Shown in pieces: positions 15,199-24,988 of a stretch of 64,000 bases of DNA. The stretch is from contig CANLMR010000010.1 in NCBI GenBank assembly GCA_947492185.1, forward strand, positions 1 through 64,000, written 5' to 3'. The stretch comes from an uncultured Tenacibaculum sp. (lineage in GTDB: Bacteria; Bacteroidota; Bacteroidia; Flavobacteriales; Flavobacteriaceae). The notes below the pieces were generated by a model, which saw nothing but the letters and a program-made list of their open reading frames with translations, did not search any database and was not told the DNA's origin. The number at the start of each line of letters is the position of its first letter. Position 1 is the stretch's first letter. The position numbers and the translations under genes were made by a program.

Positions 15199-16650
15199 TT
15201 GAAGGTTTTAAAAGACATATTATATAAAGTGCCAGTTAATGGGGTTTTCGGAGATACAAATCTTAAGGTGAATGAAATTCATTTTGATAGTAGGAAAGTG
15301 TCTTCAAATGATGTTTTTGTTGCATTGAAAGGTGTTACTGTTGATGGGCATGATTTTATAGAAAAAGCATTAGAGAATAATGTTGTTGCAGTGGTGTGTG
15401 AAATGGTTCCAGAAGAAAGAAAGCAAGGTGTTACTTATGTTGAGGTTTCTGATTCAAGTGAAGCTTTAGCAATGATGTCATCTAATTATTATGATAATCC
15501 TTCTAAAAAAATAAAGCTTGTTGGTGTTACAGGTACCAACGGTAAAACAACAATCACTACTTTATTGTATCAGTTGTTTATGAACTTAGGGAGAAGAGTT
15601 GGGTTGCTGTCCACTGTTAAAATTATGATTCATAACAGTGAGTTTAAAGCAACCCACACTACCCCTGATTCACTTACAATAAATAAATATCTATCAAAAA
15701 TGGTAGATGAAGGTGTTGATTATTGTTTTATGGAAGTGAGTTCCCATGGTATTCATCAAAATAGAACGTTAGGTCTTGATTTTGTAGGTGGAGTTTTTAC
15801 CAATTTATCTCATGATCATCTAGATTATCATTCAACTTTTGCGGAGTATAGAGATGTTAAAAAACGTTTTTTTGATCAATTATCTAAAGAAGCTTTTGCT
15901 TTAGTGAATATTGATGATAAAAATGGAAATGTTATGATGCAAAATACGAAGGCAAGAAAGCAAACTTATGCACTAAAAACATTAGGTGATTTTAAAGCTA
16001 AAATTTTAGAGAAAAGTTTTTCTGGTTCTTTAATTACAATAAATGGAACAGAGGTTTGGAGTAAGTTGATTGGAACCTTTAATGCTTATAATATTCTTGC
16101 AATTTATGGAGTGGCAGAATTGTTGGGTATTGAAAAATTGGAAGTGTTAAGAGGTGTTAGTGAGTTGGATAGTGTAAGTGGGAGATTTCAATATGTAGTA
16201 TCTCCAGATAAAATTACTGCTATAGTAGATTATGCACACACACCGGATGCGTTAAAAAATGTCCTTGAAACTATTAATAATATAAGGACAGGGAATGAAA
16301 ATGTAATTACTGTTGTAGGTTGTGGAGGTGACAGAGATAAGACAAAGCGCCCGAAAATGGCTCATATTGCTTCTCAATTAAGTAATCAAGCGATTTTTAC
16401 TTCAGATAACCCAAGAACAGAGGATCCACAGATTATTATAGATGAAATGGAAGCTGGGGTTTCTCCAGAAAATTATAAAAAAACATTATCAATATTAGAT
16501 AGAAAGCAAGCTATCAAAACCGCATATAAACTTGCAGATTCGGGTGATATTATATTGATTGCTGGGAAAGGACATGAGAACTATCAAGAGATGAATGGTG
16601 AAAGACGTCATTTCGATGATTTAGAGGAAATTAAAATGTGTTTTAACTAA
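15199..16650 (+). CDS. murE: UDP-N-acetylmuramoyl-tripeptide synthetase MurE
   Basis: Predicted 483-residue Mur ligase that adds the third stem amino acid to UDP-MurNAc-L-Ala-D-Glu. ATP site TGTNGKTT at 111-118; central domain motif HTTPDSL near 153-159; DNPRTEDP at 403-410. The DNPR motif is the meso-diaminopimelate selectivity signature, so the peptidoglycan is probably mDAP type. The start is a TTG directly abutting the ftsI stop; the product begins MKVLKDILYK, normal for the family. The length is also normal. Confidence 0.95.
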   Translation: MKVLKDILYKVPVNGVFGDTNLKVNEIHFDSRKVSSNDVFVALKGVTVDGHDFIEKALENNVVAVVCEMVPEERKQGVTYVEVSDSSEALAMMSSNYYDNPSKKIKLVGVTGTNGKTTITTLLYQLFMNLGRRVGLLSTVKIMIHNSEFKATHTTPDSLTINKYLSKMVDEGVDYCFMEVSSHGIHQNRTLGLDFVGGVFTNLSHDHLDYHSTFAEYRDVKKRFFDQLSKEAFALVNIDDKNGNVMMQNTKARKQTYALKTLGDFKAKILEKSFSGSLITINGTEVWSKLIGTFNAYNILAIYGVAELLGIEKLEVLRGVSELDSVSGRFQYVVSPDKITAIVDYAHTPDALKNVLETINNIRTGNENVITVVGCGGDRDKTKRPKMAHIASQLSNQAIFTSDNPRTEDPQIIIDEMEAGVSPENYKKTLSILDRKQAIKTAYKLADSGDIILIAGKGHENYQEMNGERRHFDDLEEIKMCFN

Positions 16651-16664
16651 TAGAAATTTAGAAG

Positions 16665-17891
16665 ATGTTGTATTATTTATTTGAGTATTTAGAAAGTGAG
16701 TTTAATTTAACTGGTGCAAGTGTGTTTCAGTTTATTACATTCCGTTCTGCAGCTGCATTTATTTTATCATTATTGTTGTCAACAATCTTCGGAAAACGTG
16801 TTATTAATTATCTAAGAAGGTTGCAGGTTGGTGAGACTATTCGAGATCTTGGTTTAGAAGGACAAATGCAAAAAGCAGGAACGCCTACAATGGGTGGAGT
16901 AATCATAATTTTCGCAACATTAATACCGGTTGTTTTATTGGCTAAACTCGAAAATATCTATGTTATTATTTTATTGATAACTACGGTATGGATGGGGTTA
17001 ATAGGTTTTACAGATGATTACATTAAGGTATTCAAGAAAGATAAAGCAGGGTTAAAGGGGATTTTTAAAATAATTGGTCAGGTAGGTCTTGGGTTAATCG
17101 TTGGTGCGATGCTTTATTTTAGTCCTTCTGTAACAATAAAAGAACAATTACCTGTTGATCAACAATTGGTGCAGACAAATGGAAAAAAACAAGTTTTTGG
17201 AGAAGCTCATAAATCTACTAAAACTACAGTTCCTTTCTTAAAAGATAATGAATTAGATTATGCCAAAGCGCTAAGTTTTTTAGGTGATGGCTATCAAAAG
17301 TATGCGTGGTTAATTTTTATTCCAATTGTGATTTTTATTGTAACTGGAATTTCAAACGGAGCAAACTTAACAGATGGTATTGATGGATTGGCTGCTGGTT
17401 CGTCTGCAATAATGGTACTTGTTCTCGCATTGTTTGCATGGGTTTCGGGGAATATTGTTTTTGCTAATTATTTAGATGTAATGTACATCCCAAATTCTGG
17501 TGAAATGACGGTGTTTATTCTTGCGTTTGCTGGAGCATTAATTGGGTTTCTTTGGTACAATACATATCCAGCTCAAGTATTCATGGGAGATACAGGAAGT
17601 TTAACAATTGGTGGAATAATCGCTGTTATTGCAATTGCGACTAGAAAAGAATTATTACTTCCATTATTAGCTGGAATATTCGTAGTTGAAAATTTATCTG
17701 TGATTTTACAGGTTGGGTATTTTAAATACACCAAAAAGAAATATGGTGAAGGTAGAAGGATTTTTAAAATGGCTCCTTTACATCATCACTATCAAAAACT
17801 GAATTATCACGAAAGTAAAATAGTTACTAGATTTTGGATTGTTGGGATCTTACTAGCTGTATTTACAATTGTGACATTGAAGTTAAGATAA
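16665..17891 (+). CDS. mraY: Phospho-N-acetylmuramoyl-pentapeptide transferase MraY
   Basis: Predicted 408-residue polytopic membrane enzyme that makes lipid I from UDP-MurNAc-pentapeptide and undecaprenyl phosphate. It has about ten membrane helices. Conserved loops: KAGTPTMGG near 70, [16 protein letters not shown] near 121, [10 protein letters not shown] near 236, and the C-terminal PLHHHYQ. It is about 45 residues longer than the E. coli enzyme; the extra part is a polar insert around residues 160-205, which is usual in Bacteroidota. The stop overlaps the murD start by one base. Confidence 0.95.
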   Translation: MLYYLFEYLESEFNLTGASVFQFITFRSAAAFILSLLLSTIFGKRVINYLRRLQVGETIRDLGLEGQMQKAGTPTMGGVIIIFATLIPVVLLAKLENIYVIILLITTVWMGLIGFTDDYIKVFKKDKAGLKGIFKIIGQVGLGLIVGAMLYFSPSVTIKEQLPVDQQLVQTNGKKQVFGEAHKSTKTTVPFLKDNELDYAKALSFLGDGYQKYAWLIFIPIVIFIVTGISNGANLTDGIDGLAAGSSAIMVLVLALFAWVSGNIVFANYLDVMYIPNSGEMTVFILAFAGALIGFLWYNTYPAQVFMGDTGSLTIGGIIAVIAIATRKELLLPLLAGIFVVENLSVILQVGYFKYTKKKYGEGRRIFKMAPLHHHYQKLNYHESKIVTRFWIVGILLAVFTIVTLKLR

Positions 17892-19225
17892 TGGAAAAGT
17901 TAGTTGTATTAGGTGGTGGAGAGAGTGGAGTTGGAACTGCTATTCTAGGAAAAAAACAAGGTTATAAAGTATTTGTTTCCGATTTAGGTGAAATACATAC
18001 AGAGTATAAAGAAGTTCTTTTACATCATAAAATAGATTTTGAAGAGAAACAGCATACAAAAGAAAAGATATTTGATGCTGATATCGTCATGAAAAGTCCA
18101 GGTATTCCTGATAAAGTAGCTCTAATTCAAGAGTTGCGTTCGAAAGGAATTCCGGTAATCTCTGAAATTGAGTTTGCAGGAAGATATACGAATGCGAGGA
18201 TTATTGGAATTACTGGATCTAATGGTAAAACCACAACAACTCTTTTAACGCATCATTTGTTAAAAGATGCAGGTTTAAATGTTGGAATAGCTGGTAATAT
18301 TGGTGATAGTTTCGCAAAACAAGTAGCAGAGCAAAGTTTTGAAAATTATGTTTTAGAGTTAAGTAGTTTTCAATTAGATGGGATTGAGAATTTTAATTCT
18401 CATATAGCTATGATTACCAATATAACTCCTGATCATCTTGATAGATATGATTATGATTTTAATAATTACATAGCTTCAAAATTTAGAATCGCTAAAAATC
18501 AAACAAAGAAAGATTTTTTGATTTATGATTCAGACGATAAAGTAATTACAGATTGGCTACAGGAAAATACTGTAAAATCAACATTGGTTCCATTTTCAAT
18601 ACTTAAAGAATTGAAATATGGAGCATTTATAAAAGAGAATAATATAATAATCAGATTAAACGAAGAAGAATATATAATGAACACATCCTATTTAACAATT
18701 AAAGGAAAACACAATACTAAAAACGCAATGGCTTCTATGCTAGCATCTAAATTGTTGCAAGTAAGAAATCAGACAATAACTGAGAGTATGTCTGGTTTTG
18801 AAGGAGCTGAACATCGTTTAGAAAAAGTGTTAAAAATAGAAGGAGTGTCTTATGTTAACGATAGTAAAGCGACTAATGTGAATGCTACATTTTATGCGTT
18901 GGAATGCATGGATAGACCAACAATTTGGATTGTTGGAGGTGTTGATAAAGGTAATGACTATACAGATTTGCTGCCTTTGGTGCGAGAGAAGGTAAAAGCA
19001 ATTGTATGTTTAGGTTTAGATAATCGTAAAATCATAGATACATTTCAAAATGTCGTAGATATTATTGTTGAAACCGCAGGAGCGGAAGAGGCGGTAAAAG
19101 TTTCGCACAAGTTGGCAGGGAAAAACGATACAGTTTTACTTTCTCCGGCATGTGCAAGTTTTGATCTGTTTAATGATTACGAAGATAGAGGAAGGCAATT
19201 TAAAAACGCAGTAAGAGGATTATAA
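17891..19225 (+). CDS. murD: UDP-N-acetylmuramoylalanine--D-glutamate ligase MurD
   Basis: Predicted 444-residue Mur ligase adding D-Glu to UDP-MurNAc-L-Ala. Start at the ATG at 17891, which shares one base with the mraY stop; the longer open frame lies within mraY. The N-terminal nucleotide-binding VVLGGGESGVG is followed by the ATP-binding GSNGKTTTT (109-117), and by the Mur ligase C-terminal VNDSKATN and LLSPACASFDLF segments. The latter motif is diagnostic of MurD. It is followed 6 bases later by ftsW. Confidence 0.95.
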   Translation: MEKLVVLGGGESGVGTAILGKKQGYKVFVSDLGEIHTEYKEVLLHHKIDFEEKQHTKEKIFDADIVMKSPGIPDKVALIQELRSKGIPVISEIEFAGRYTNARIIGITGSNGKTTTTLLTHHLLKDAGLNVGIAGNIGDSFAKQVAEQSFENYVLELSSFQLDGIENFNSHIAMITNITPDHLDRYDYDFNNYIASKFRIAKNQTKKDFLIYDSDDKVITDWLQENTVKSTLVPFSILKELKYGAFIKENNIIIRLNEEEYIMNTSYLTIKGKHNTKNAMASMLASKLLQVRNQTITESMSGFEGAEHRLEKVLKIEGVSYVNDSKATNVNATFYALECMDRPTIWIVGGVDKGNDYTDLLPLVREKVKAIVCLGLDNRKIIDTFQNVVDIIVETAGAEEAVKVSHKLAGKNDTVLLSPACASFDLFNDYEDRGRQFKNAVRGL

Positions 19226-19231
19226 TAAAAT

Positions 19232-20419
19232 TTGAAAACGCTATTTAAACATATTAAGGGAGATAGAGCTATATGGGCACTCGTGGCTATGTTGGCAATT
19301 TTGTCTTTTATGCCAGTATATAGTGCAAGTACAAATTTGGTGTATGTTGTTGGGAGTGGTTCTACTACTGGACATTTGATAAAACATATAGCATTATTAA
19401 TCATGGGTTTTGGTATTCTTTATGGAGTACATAAGATACCATACAGATATTTTAGTGGAGGCTCAGTTTTAATGTTGCCAATTGTAATATTACTATTGGT
19501 GGTTACTATCGCTCAAGGTAATACAATAGGTGGTGCAAATGCAAGTAGATGGATTCGCATCCCTTTTGTAGGTGTTGGTTTTCAAACATCCACTTTAGCG
19601 GGACTTGTTTTGTTGGTATATGTAGCAAGGTATCTCGCAAAAAACAAAGAAAAGAAAATAGTATTTAGGGAAAGTTTATTACAATTGTGGTTGCCAGTCG
19701 GACTAATCTTAATATTAATTCTACCAGCGAATTTCTCAACAACGGCAATCTTATTCTTTATGATAGTCCTACTGACATTCATAGGAGGTTATCCAATGAA
19801 ATACATTGCTAATATTATCGGAATAGGAATTGTAGCTTTGGGTTTGTTTATTCTTGTGGCAAAAGCATTTCCTGATTTAATGCCAAACAGAATTCATACT
19901 TGGGAAAAAAGAATTTCAGGTTTCTTTTCTGGAGAAAGTGCAGAAAATTATCAAGTAGAAAAAGCTAAAATAGCTATAGCTACTGGTGGTGTTACAGGTA
20001 AAGGACCAGGTAAGAGTGTTCAAAAGAATTTTTTACCGCAATCTTCTTCGGATTTTATTTATGCAATTATTGTTGAGGAATATGGTTTGGTAGGAGCTTT
20101 GTTTGTGTTGTTTATCTATTTCTTACTGTTGTTTAGAATTGTAATATCTGCGCGAAAGGCAACAACAATTTTTGCAACGTTACTTTGTATTGGTGTTGGA
20201 TTGCCAATTGTTTTTCAAGCAATGATTAATATGGCTGTTGCGGTGAATTTATTTCCAGTAACAGGACAAACACTTCCTCTAATTAGTAGTGGGGGAACAT
20301 CAATTTGGATGACGTGTTTTGCTTTAGGTATGATTTTAAGTGTTAGTGCTTCTAAAAATGAAACGGAAGAATCGATTTTAGATGACAATCCATTGGATAT
20401 ATTACATGAAACCATATAA
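19232..20419 (+). CDS. ftsW: Septal peptidoglycan glycosyltransferase FtsW
   Basis: Predicted 395-residue SEDS-family membrane protein with about ten helices, the glycan polymerase partner of FtsI. TTG start at 19232 gives MKTLFKHIKGDRAIW, the usual Flavobacteria FtsW beginning. Conserved pieces are GGANASRWIRIPF (periplasmic side), FLPQSSSDFIYAIIVEEYG and TGQTLPLISSGGTS; the last is the SEDS signature. It sits between murD and murG in the dcw cluster. The second SEDS gene in the window (41871-43148) is assigned to elongation by context. Confidence 0.93.
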   Translation: MKTLFKHIKGDRAIWALVAMLAILSFMPVYSASTNLVYVVGSGSTTGHLIKHIALLIMGFGILYGVHKIPYRYFSGGSVLMLPIVILLLVVTIAQGNTIGGANASRWIRIPFVGVGFQTSTLAGLVLLVYVARYLAKNKEKKIVFRESLLQLWLPVGLILILILPANFSTTAILFFMIVLLTFIGGYPMKYIANIIGIGIVALGLFILVAKAFPDLMPNRIHTWEKRISGFFSGESAENYQVEKAKIAIATGGVTGKGPGKSVQKNFLPQSSSDFIYAIIVEEYGLVGALFVLFIYFLLLFRIVISARKATTIFATLLCIGVGLPIVFQAMINMAVAVNLFPVTGQTLPLISSGGTSIWMTCFALGMILSVSASKNETEESILDDNPLDILHETI

Positions 20420-20429
20420 ATAAAATTAA

Positions 20430-21521
20430 ATGGAAAAATCGTTAAATGTTATTATAAGTGGTGGTGGAACAGGAGGGCATATTTATCCTGCAATTGCTAT
20501 TGCTAATGAAATCAAACTTCGATACCCGGAAGCAAAAATTTTATTTGTTGGTGCTAAGAATAAAATGGAAATGGAAAAAGTACCACAAGCAGGATATGAA
20601 ATTGAAGGATTGTGGATTTCAGGTATTCAAAGGAAGTTGACTTTGAAAAACTTGCTTTTCCCAATTAAGTTAATTAGTAGTTTGTGGAAAGCTAGAAAAA
20701 TTATCAAAAAGTTTAAACCAGATGTGGTTGTGGGCACTGGTGGCTTCGCTAGCGGCCCAACTTTAATGGTTGCAAATAAGTTAAGTATTCCAACAGTGGT
20801 GCAAGAGCAGAATTCTTTTCCAGGGATTACAAACAAACTGTTAAGTAAAAAAGCAAATAAAATTTGTGTTGCATACGATAATTTAGAACGCTTTTTTCCA
20901 AAGGATAAAATCATAAAAACAGGAAACCCTGTTCGTCAAGATTTGTTATTGGTGTATTCAAAGCGAGAGGAAGGAATTGAGTTTTTTGAGTTGGATAAAG
21001 AAAAGAAAACCGTATTAGTAATTGGAGGAAGTTTAGGGGCAAGAAGAATAAATCAATTAATAGAGCTTGAGTTAGAGTTTTTGAAAGGACAAAGTGTGCA
21101 GGTAATTTGGCAATGTGGTAAATTATATAACGAAGAGTATAGAGCATATAATTCTGAAGCAAATGTTCAGGTTCATTCATTTTTAAATAGAATGGATTTA
21201 GCTTATGCAGCAGCAGATTTTATCATTTCAAGATCAGGAGCAAGTTCTGTTTCGGAGTTGTGTATTGTTGGAAAGCCAACGATTTTTATTCCTTCACCAA
21301 ATGTAGCTGAAGATCATCAAACGAAAAACGCAAAAGCAATTGTTGATAAGCATGGAGCATTAATGCTTAAAGAAAGTGAATTAAACACATTTTCTGTTGT
21401 TTTTGAAACCTTAATAAAGGATCAAGGAAAACAAGAAAGTTTAAGTGAGAATATTAAAGAGTTAGCATTACCAAATGCTACAAATCATATTGTAAACGAA
21501 ATAGAGAGTTTAGTTAATTAG
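20430..21521 (+). CDS. murG: Undecaprenyldiphospho-muramoylpentapeptide beta-N-acetylglucosaminyltransferase MurG
   Basis: Predicted 363-residue GT-B glycosyltransferase that converts lipid I to lipid II at the inner face of the membrane. It has the N-terminal [12 protein letters not shown] loop (10-21), TGGFASGP (about 104-111), [10 protein letters not shown] in the second Rossmann domain, and [11 protein letters not shown] with the UDP-GlcNAc-binding Glu. Its stop overlaps the GTG of murC by one base. The length is normal. Confidence 0.95.
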   Translation: MEKSLNVIISGGGTGGHIYPAIAIANEIKLRYPEAKILFVGAKNKMEMEKVPQAGYEIEGLWISGIQRKLTLKNLLFPIKLISSLWKARKIIKKFKPDVVVGTGGFASGPTLMVANKLSIPTVVQEQNSFPGITNKLLSKKANKICVAYDNLERFFPKDKIIKTGNPVRQDLLLVYSKREEGIEFFELDKEKKTVLVIGGSLGARRINQLIELELEFLKGQSVQVIWQCGKLYNEEYRAYNSEANVQVHSFLNRMDLAYAAADFIISRSGASSVSELCIVGKPTIFIPSPNVAEDHQTKNAKAIVDKHGALMLKESELNTFSVVFETLIKDQGKQESLSENIKELALPNATNHIVNEIESLVN

Positions 21522-22870
21522 TGAATTTAAAAAATATACATAACGTTTATTTCATAGGAATTGGTGGAATTGGAATGAGTGCCTTGGCTCGATATTTTTC
21601 GAGTAATAATAAGAGTGTCTCAGGGTATGATAAAACGCCTTCTCCAATTACTGAACAATTAGAGGATATCGGTATAGCTGTCCATTATGAAGATGATGTG
21701 GTTTTGATAGATGAAAATTTCTTAAATAAAGAAGAGACTTTAATAGTTTATACACCAGCAATACCTAAAAATCATAAAGAATTAAATTATTTTTTAGAGA
21801 ATAATTTTAATGTGTTAAAAAGAGCAGAGATTTTGGGTAAAATTACTGAAAACACTTTCTGTTTAGCTGTTGCAGGAACTCATGGAAAAACTACAACATC
21901 TTCTATTTTAGGGCATATCATGCAGCCGTCAAATGCTACTGCATTTTTAGGGGGAATTGCTGAAAATTATAATTCGAATTTAATATTAGGAAAAGACGAG
22001 ATTTCGGTTGTTGAGGCAGATGAGTACGATCGTTCATTTTTACAATTATCTCCAGATATCGCATGTGTAACGTCTATGGATGCGGATCACTTAGATATCT
22101 ATGGAAAACATGATTCATTATTAGAGTCTTTTAAAGAGTTTTCTGATAAAGTAACTGACAAGCTGATAGTGGCAAAAGGTTTGAATCTTGATGGTTTGAC
22201 TTATGCGATAGATAAAGATGCTGATTATAAGGCTTATAATCTAAGAGTTGGAAATGGAACTTATCTTTTTGATGTTATAACTCCTAATGAAGAGATTAAA
22301 AATATTGAATTTAGTTTACCGGGAAGACATAATATTATGAATGCTTTGGCTGCGCTTTCAATGGCAAATTTGTATGGAGTTCCGTTGAACGAAATAAAAA
22401 ATCAACTGAAAACATTTAAAGGTGTTCAAAGACGATTTTCCTATAAAATTAAAAATGAGAATTTAGTTCTAATCGATGATTATGCACATCATCCAACAGA
22501 AATAAAAGTAGTAGAATCTGCGGTTAGAGAAATGTATCCAAATCAAAAAGTTTTAGCTGTGTTTCAGCCTCATTTGTTTTCAAGGACTAAAGATTTTGTT
22601 AATGAATTCGCTCATGAGTTATCAAAATTTGATGAGCTAGTGTTGTTGGATATTTACCCGGCTAGAGAATTACCAATGAAAGGAGTAACATCAGAATGGT
22701 TGTTAGGTAAAATAAATAATGAAAATAAGTGTTTGTTGTCTAAAGAAGATATGAAATTACATGTGGCAAAGTCTGATGCAAACATAGTTTTAATATTAGG
22801 AGCTGGAGATATTGGTCTACTAGTGAAAGAAGTAAAAGAAATACTATTAAATCGTTTGAAAAAAGTATGA
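21521..22870 (+). CDS. murC: UDP-N-acetylmuramate--L-alanine ligase MurC
   Basis: Predicted 449-residue Mur ligase adding L-Ala to UDP-MurNAc. GTG start at 21521, giving MNLKNIHNVYFIGIGGIGMS; the UDP-binding GIGGIGMSALA (13-23) directly follows. ATP-binding GTHGKTTTS is at 119-127, and DDYAHHPTEIK is the conserved third-domain motif of MurC. It overlaps ftsQ by four bases (ATGA). No ddl gene follows, unlike the E. coli cluster order. Confidence 0.95.
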   Translation: MNLKNIHNVYFIGIGGIGMSALARYFSSNNKSVSGYDKTPSPITEQLEDIGIAVHYEDDVVLIDENFLNKEETLIVYTPAIPKNHKELNYFLENNFNVLKRAEILGKITENTFCLAVAGTHGKTTTSSILGHIMQPSNATAFLGGIAENYNSNLILGKDEISVVEADEYDRSFLQLSPDIACVTSMDADHLDIYGKHDSLLESFKEFSDKVTDKLIVAKGLNLDGLTYAIDKDADYKAYNLRVGNGTYLFDVITPNEEIKNIEFSLPGRHNIMNALAALSMANLYGVPLNEIKNQLKTFKGVQRRFSYKIKNENLVLIDDYAHHPTEIKVVESAVREMYPNQKVLAVFQPHLFSRTKDFVNEFAHELSKFDELVLLDIYPARELPMKGVTSEWLLGKINNENKCLLSKEDMKLHVAKSDANIVLILGAGDIGLLVKEVKEILLNRLKKV

Positions 22871-23610
22871 ATAGAAAGGTGATTATTTATCCAATATTTG
22901 TTTCTTTGCTGCTTGTTTTGTCGGTTTTATACGGCTTTACAAAAAAAAGAAATTTAGATAGAAAAGTACATTCTATAGAGGTTCAATTTGCGGAAGGTGA
23001 AAACTCTTTTTTAACTCACGAAACGGTTAATAAATTGTTAATACAAAGTGAGGTAACAGTTAAAAACCAACCAAAAAGAATCATAGATTTACATCATCTA
23101 GAGGAAAAGGTGTTAGGTAATCCTTATGTTGATAAAGCTAAGGTATTTATAACACCAGGGGGATTAATAAAAACTCATATTTCACAAAAAGAACCTATTG
23201 CCAGAATTATTTCTGAGAATGAGGTGTATTATATTGATGATAAAGGACTTGTTATTCCATTGTCAAAGAATTTCTCTGCCCGTGTTCCATTGGTAAAGGG
23301 TAAAGATGTGTCCTCAAAGATTAAAGAAATAACGGAGTTGGTTTTGTTTATTTCAAATGATGAATTTCTTAAAAAAGAAATCACAGGAATAGAAAAAATA
23401 AACTCTAACGAATATGTTTTAACAGTTCGTAGTGGAGATTATAAAATTCACTTTGGTGAATATGAAAATGTGAATTTAAAGTTTAAAAAGTTAAAAGCTT
23501 TTTACAATAAATCATTAAAAGATAAGTCGATAAAGAATTATAAAGTAATAAACATTAAATACCACAACCAAGTGGTGTGCACAAAACGAAATCAAGATGG
23601 AAAACAATAA
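22867..23610 (+). CDS. ftsQ: Cell-division protein FtsQ/DivIB
   Basis: Predicted 247-residue bitopic membrane protein. There is a short cytoplasmic tail, one membrane helix (about 5-22), then a POTRA-like region (about 30-110) and a beta domain. It starts within the murC stop (ATGA overlap) and overlaps ftsA by 14 bases. The sequence is divergent, as usual for FtsQ, but position, size and topology agree. It links the FtsL/FtsB complex to the rest of the divisome. Confidence 0.88.
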   Translation: MNRKVIIYPIFVSLLLVLSVLYGFTKKRNLDRKVHSIEVQFAEGENSFLTHETVNKLLIQSEVTVKNQPKRIIDLHHLEEKVLGNPYVDKAKVFITPGGLIKTHISQKEPIARIISENEVYYIDDKGLVIPLSKNFSARVPLVKGKDVSSKIKEITELVLFISNDEFLKKEITGIEKINSNEYVLTVRSGDYKIHFGEYENVNLKFKKLKAFYNKSLKDKSIKNYKVINIKYHNQVVCTKRNQDGKQ

Positions 23611-24943
23611 AATTGCAGTTGGTTTAGATATTGGTACTACCAAAATTGTAGCCATGATTGGTCGCAAGAATGAATATGGTAAGATTGAGGTACTTGGTAT
23701 TGGGAAAGCAAAAAGCTTAGGTGTAAAGCGTGGTGTGGTAAATAATATTACTCAAACAATTCAATCCATTCAACAAGCAGTTGACGAATCGGAAAGTGTA
23801 TCTGGACAAAAGATAAGTGAAGTGGTTGTGGGTATTGCTGGTCAGCATATAAGAAGCTTACATCATAGTGATTATATTACTAGAGCCAACGCAGATGAAG
23901 TTATTGAAGAGAATGATATAGAAAATTTAGTAAACCAAGTTCATAAACTAGTTATGTTACCTGGAGAAGAAATTATTCATGTATTACCGCAAGAGTTTAA
24001 AGTAGATAGTCAACCAGAAATTAAAGAGCCAATTGGTATGTATGGAGGAAGACTTGAAGCTAATTTTCATGTTGTCGTAGGACAAGTTTCTTCAATTCGA
24101 AATATTGGTAGATGTGTAAAGAGTGCTGGTTTGAATTTAGCTGATATTACTTTAGAGCCTTTAGCATCTTCTTCTGCAGTTTTAAGTCAAGAAGAGAAGG
24201 AAGCAGGAGTTGCTTTAATTGATATAGGTGGAGGAACAACGGATTTGGCTATTTTCAAAGATGGTATAATTAGACATACAGCAGTTATCCCTTTTGGAGG
24301 TAATGTAATTACTGAAGATATTAAGGAAGGATGTTCAATTATCGAAAAACAAGCGGAACTTTTAAAAATTAAATTTGGGTCTGCTTGGCCAGGAGAAAAT
24401 AAAGAAACTGAAATTGTCTCTATTCCTGGATTAAGAGGTAGAGAACCTAAAGAGATTACGTTAAAAAATCTTTCTAAAATAATTCATGCAAGAGTTCAAG
24501 AAATTATAGAGCATGTGTATCTAGAAATTAAAAATTACGGACACGAAACACAAAAAGGAAAGCTAATTGCAGGAATTGTTTTAACAGGAGGAGGATCTCA
24601 GTTAAAGCATTTACGTCAACTAGTAGAATATATTACAGGAATGGATACTCGTATTGGATATCCTAATGAACACCTCGCAGGTGATAGTGAAGAAGTATTA
24701 TCTAGTCCATCTTATGCTACTGCTGTTGGACTTCTCATGGAAGGTTTAGAAAAGGAATCTATTTTAGAAGAAATTGAACCTGTGATAGTGGAAGAGCATG
24801 AAGCTGTTGTTGATGAAGAATCTGTTGAAGAGTCTAATGAGCAAATTCAAGCTCAACAAAAACAGCAAACAATAAAAAGAGGAAAGTCGTTTTTAGAGAA
24901 ATTCACAGAACGATTTAAAGAATTCCTAGATAACGCAGAGTAA
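23597..24943 (+). CDS. ftsA: Cell-division protein FtsA
   Basis: Predicted 448-residue actin-like ATPase that tethers FtsZ to the membrane. Phosphate 1 motif is VGLDIGTTKI (8-17), followed by the family 1C domain, phosphate 2 ALIDIGGGTTDLAIF and the adenosine motif GIVLTGGGSQL. After the ATPase core come a Glu-rich linker and a C-terminal amphipathic helix, FLEKFTERFKEFLDNAE, the presumed membrane-targeting sequence. It overlaps ftsQ by 14 bases and precedes ftsZ by 45. Confidence 0.96.
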   Translation: MENNKIAVGLDIGTTKIVAMIGRKNEYGKIEVLGIGKAKSLGVKRGVVNNITQTIQSIQQAVDESESVSGQKISEVVVGIAGQHIRSLHHSDYITRANADEVIEENDIENLVNQVHKLVMLPGEEIIHVLPQEFKVDSQPEIKEPIGMYGGRLEANFHVVVGQVSSIRNIGRCVKSAGLNLADITLEPLASSSAVLSQEEKEAGVALIDIGGGTTDLAIFKDGIIRHTAVIPFGGNVITEDIKEGCSIIEKQAELLKIKFGSAWPGENKETEIVSIPGLRGREPKEITLKNLSKIIHARVQEIIEHVYLEIKNYGHETQKGKLIAGIVLTGGGSQLKHLRQLVEYITGMDTRIGYPNEHLAGDSEEVLSSPSYATAVGLLMEGLEKESILEEIEPVIVEEHEAVVDEESVEESNEQIQAQQKQQTIKRGKSFLEKFTERFKEFLDNAE

Positions 24944-24988
24944 AAAATAATTAAGAGATAAAGAATTTAAACAAAAAGAAGAGTTATT

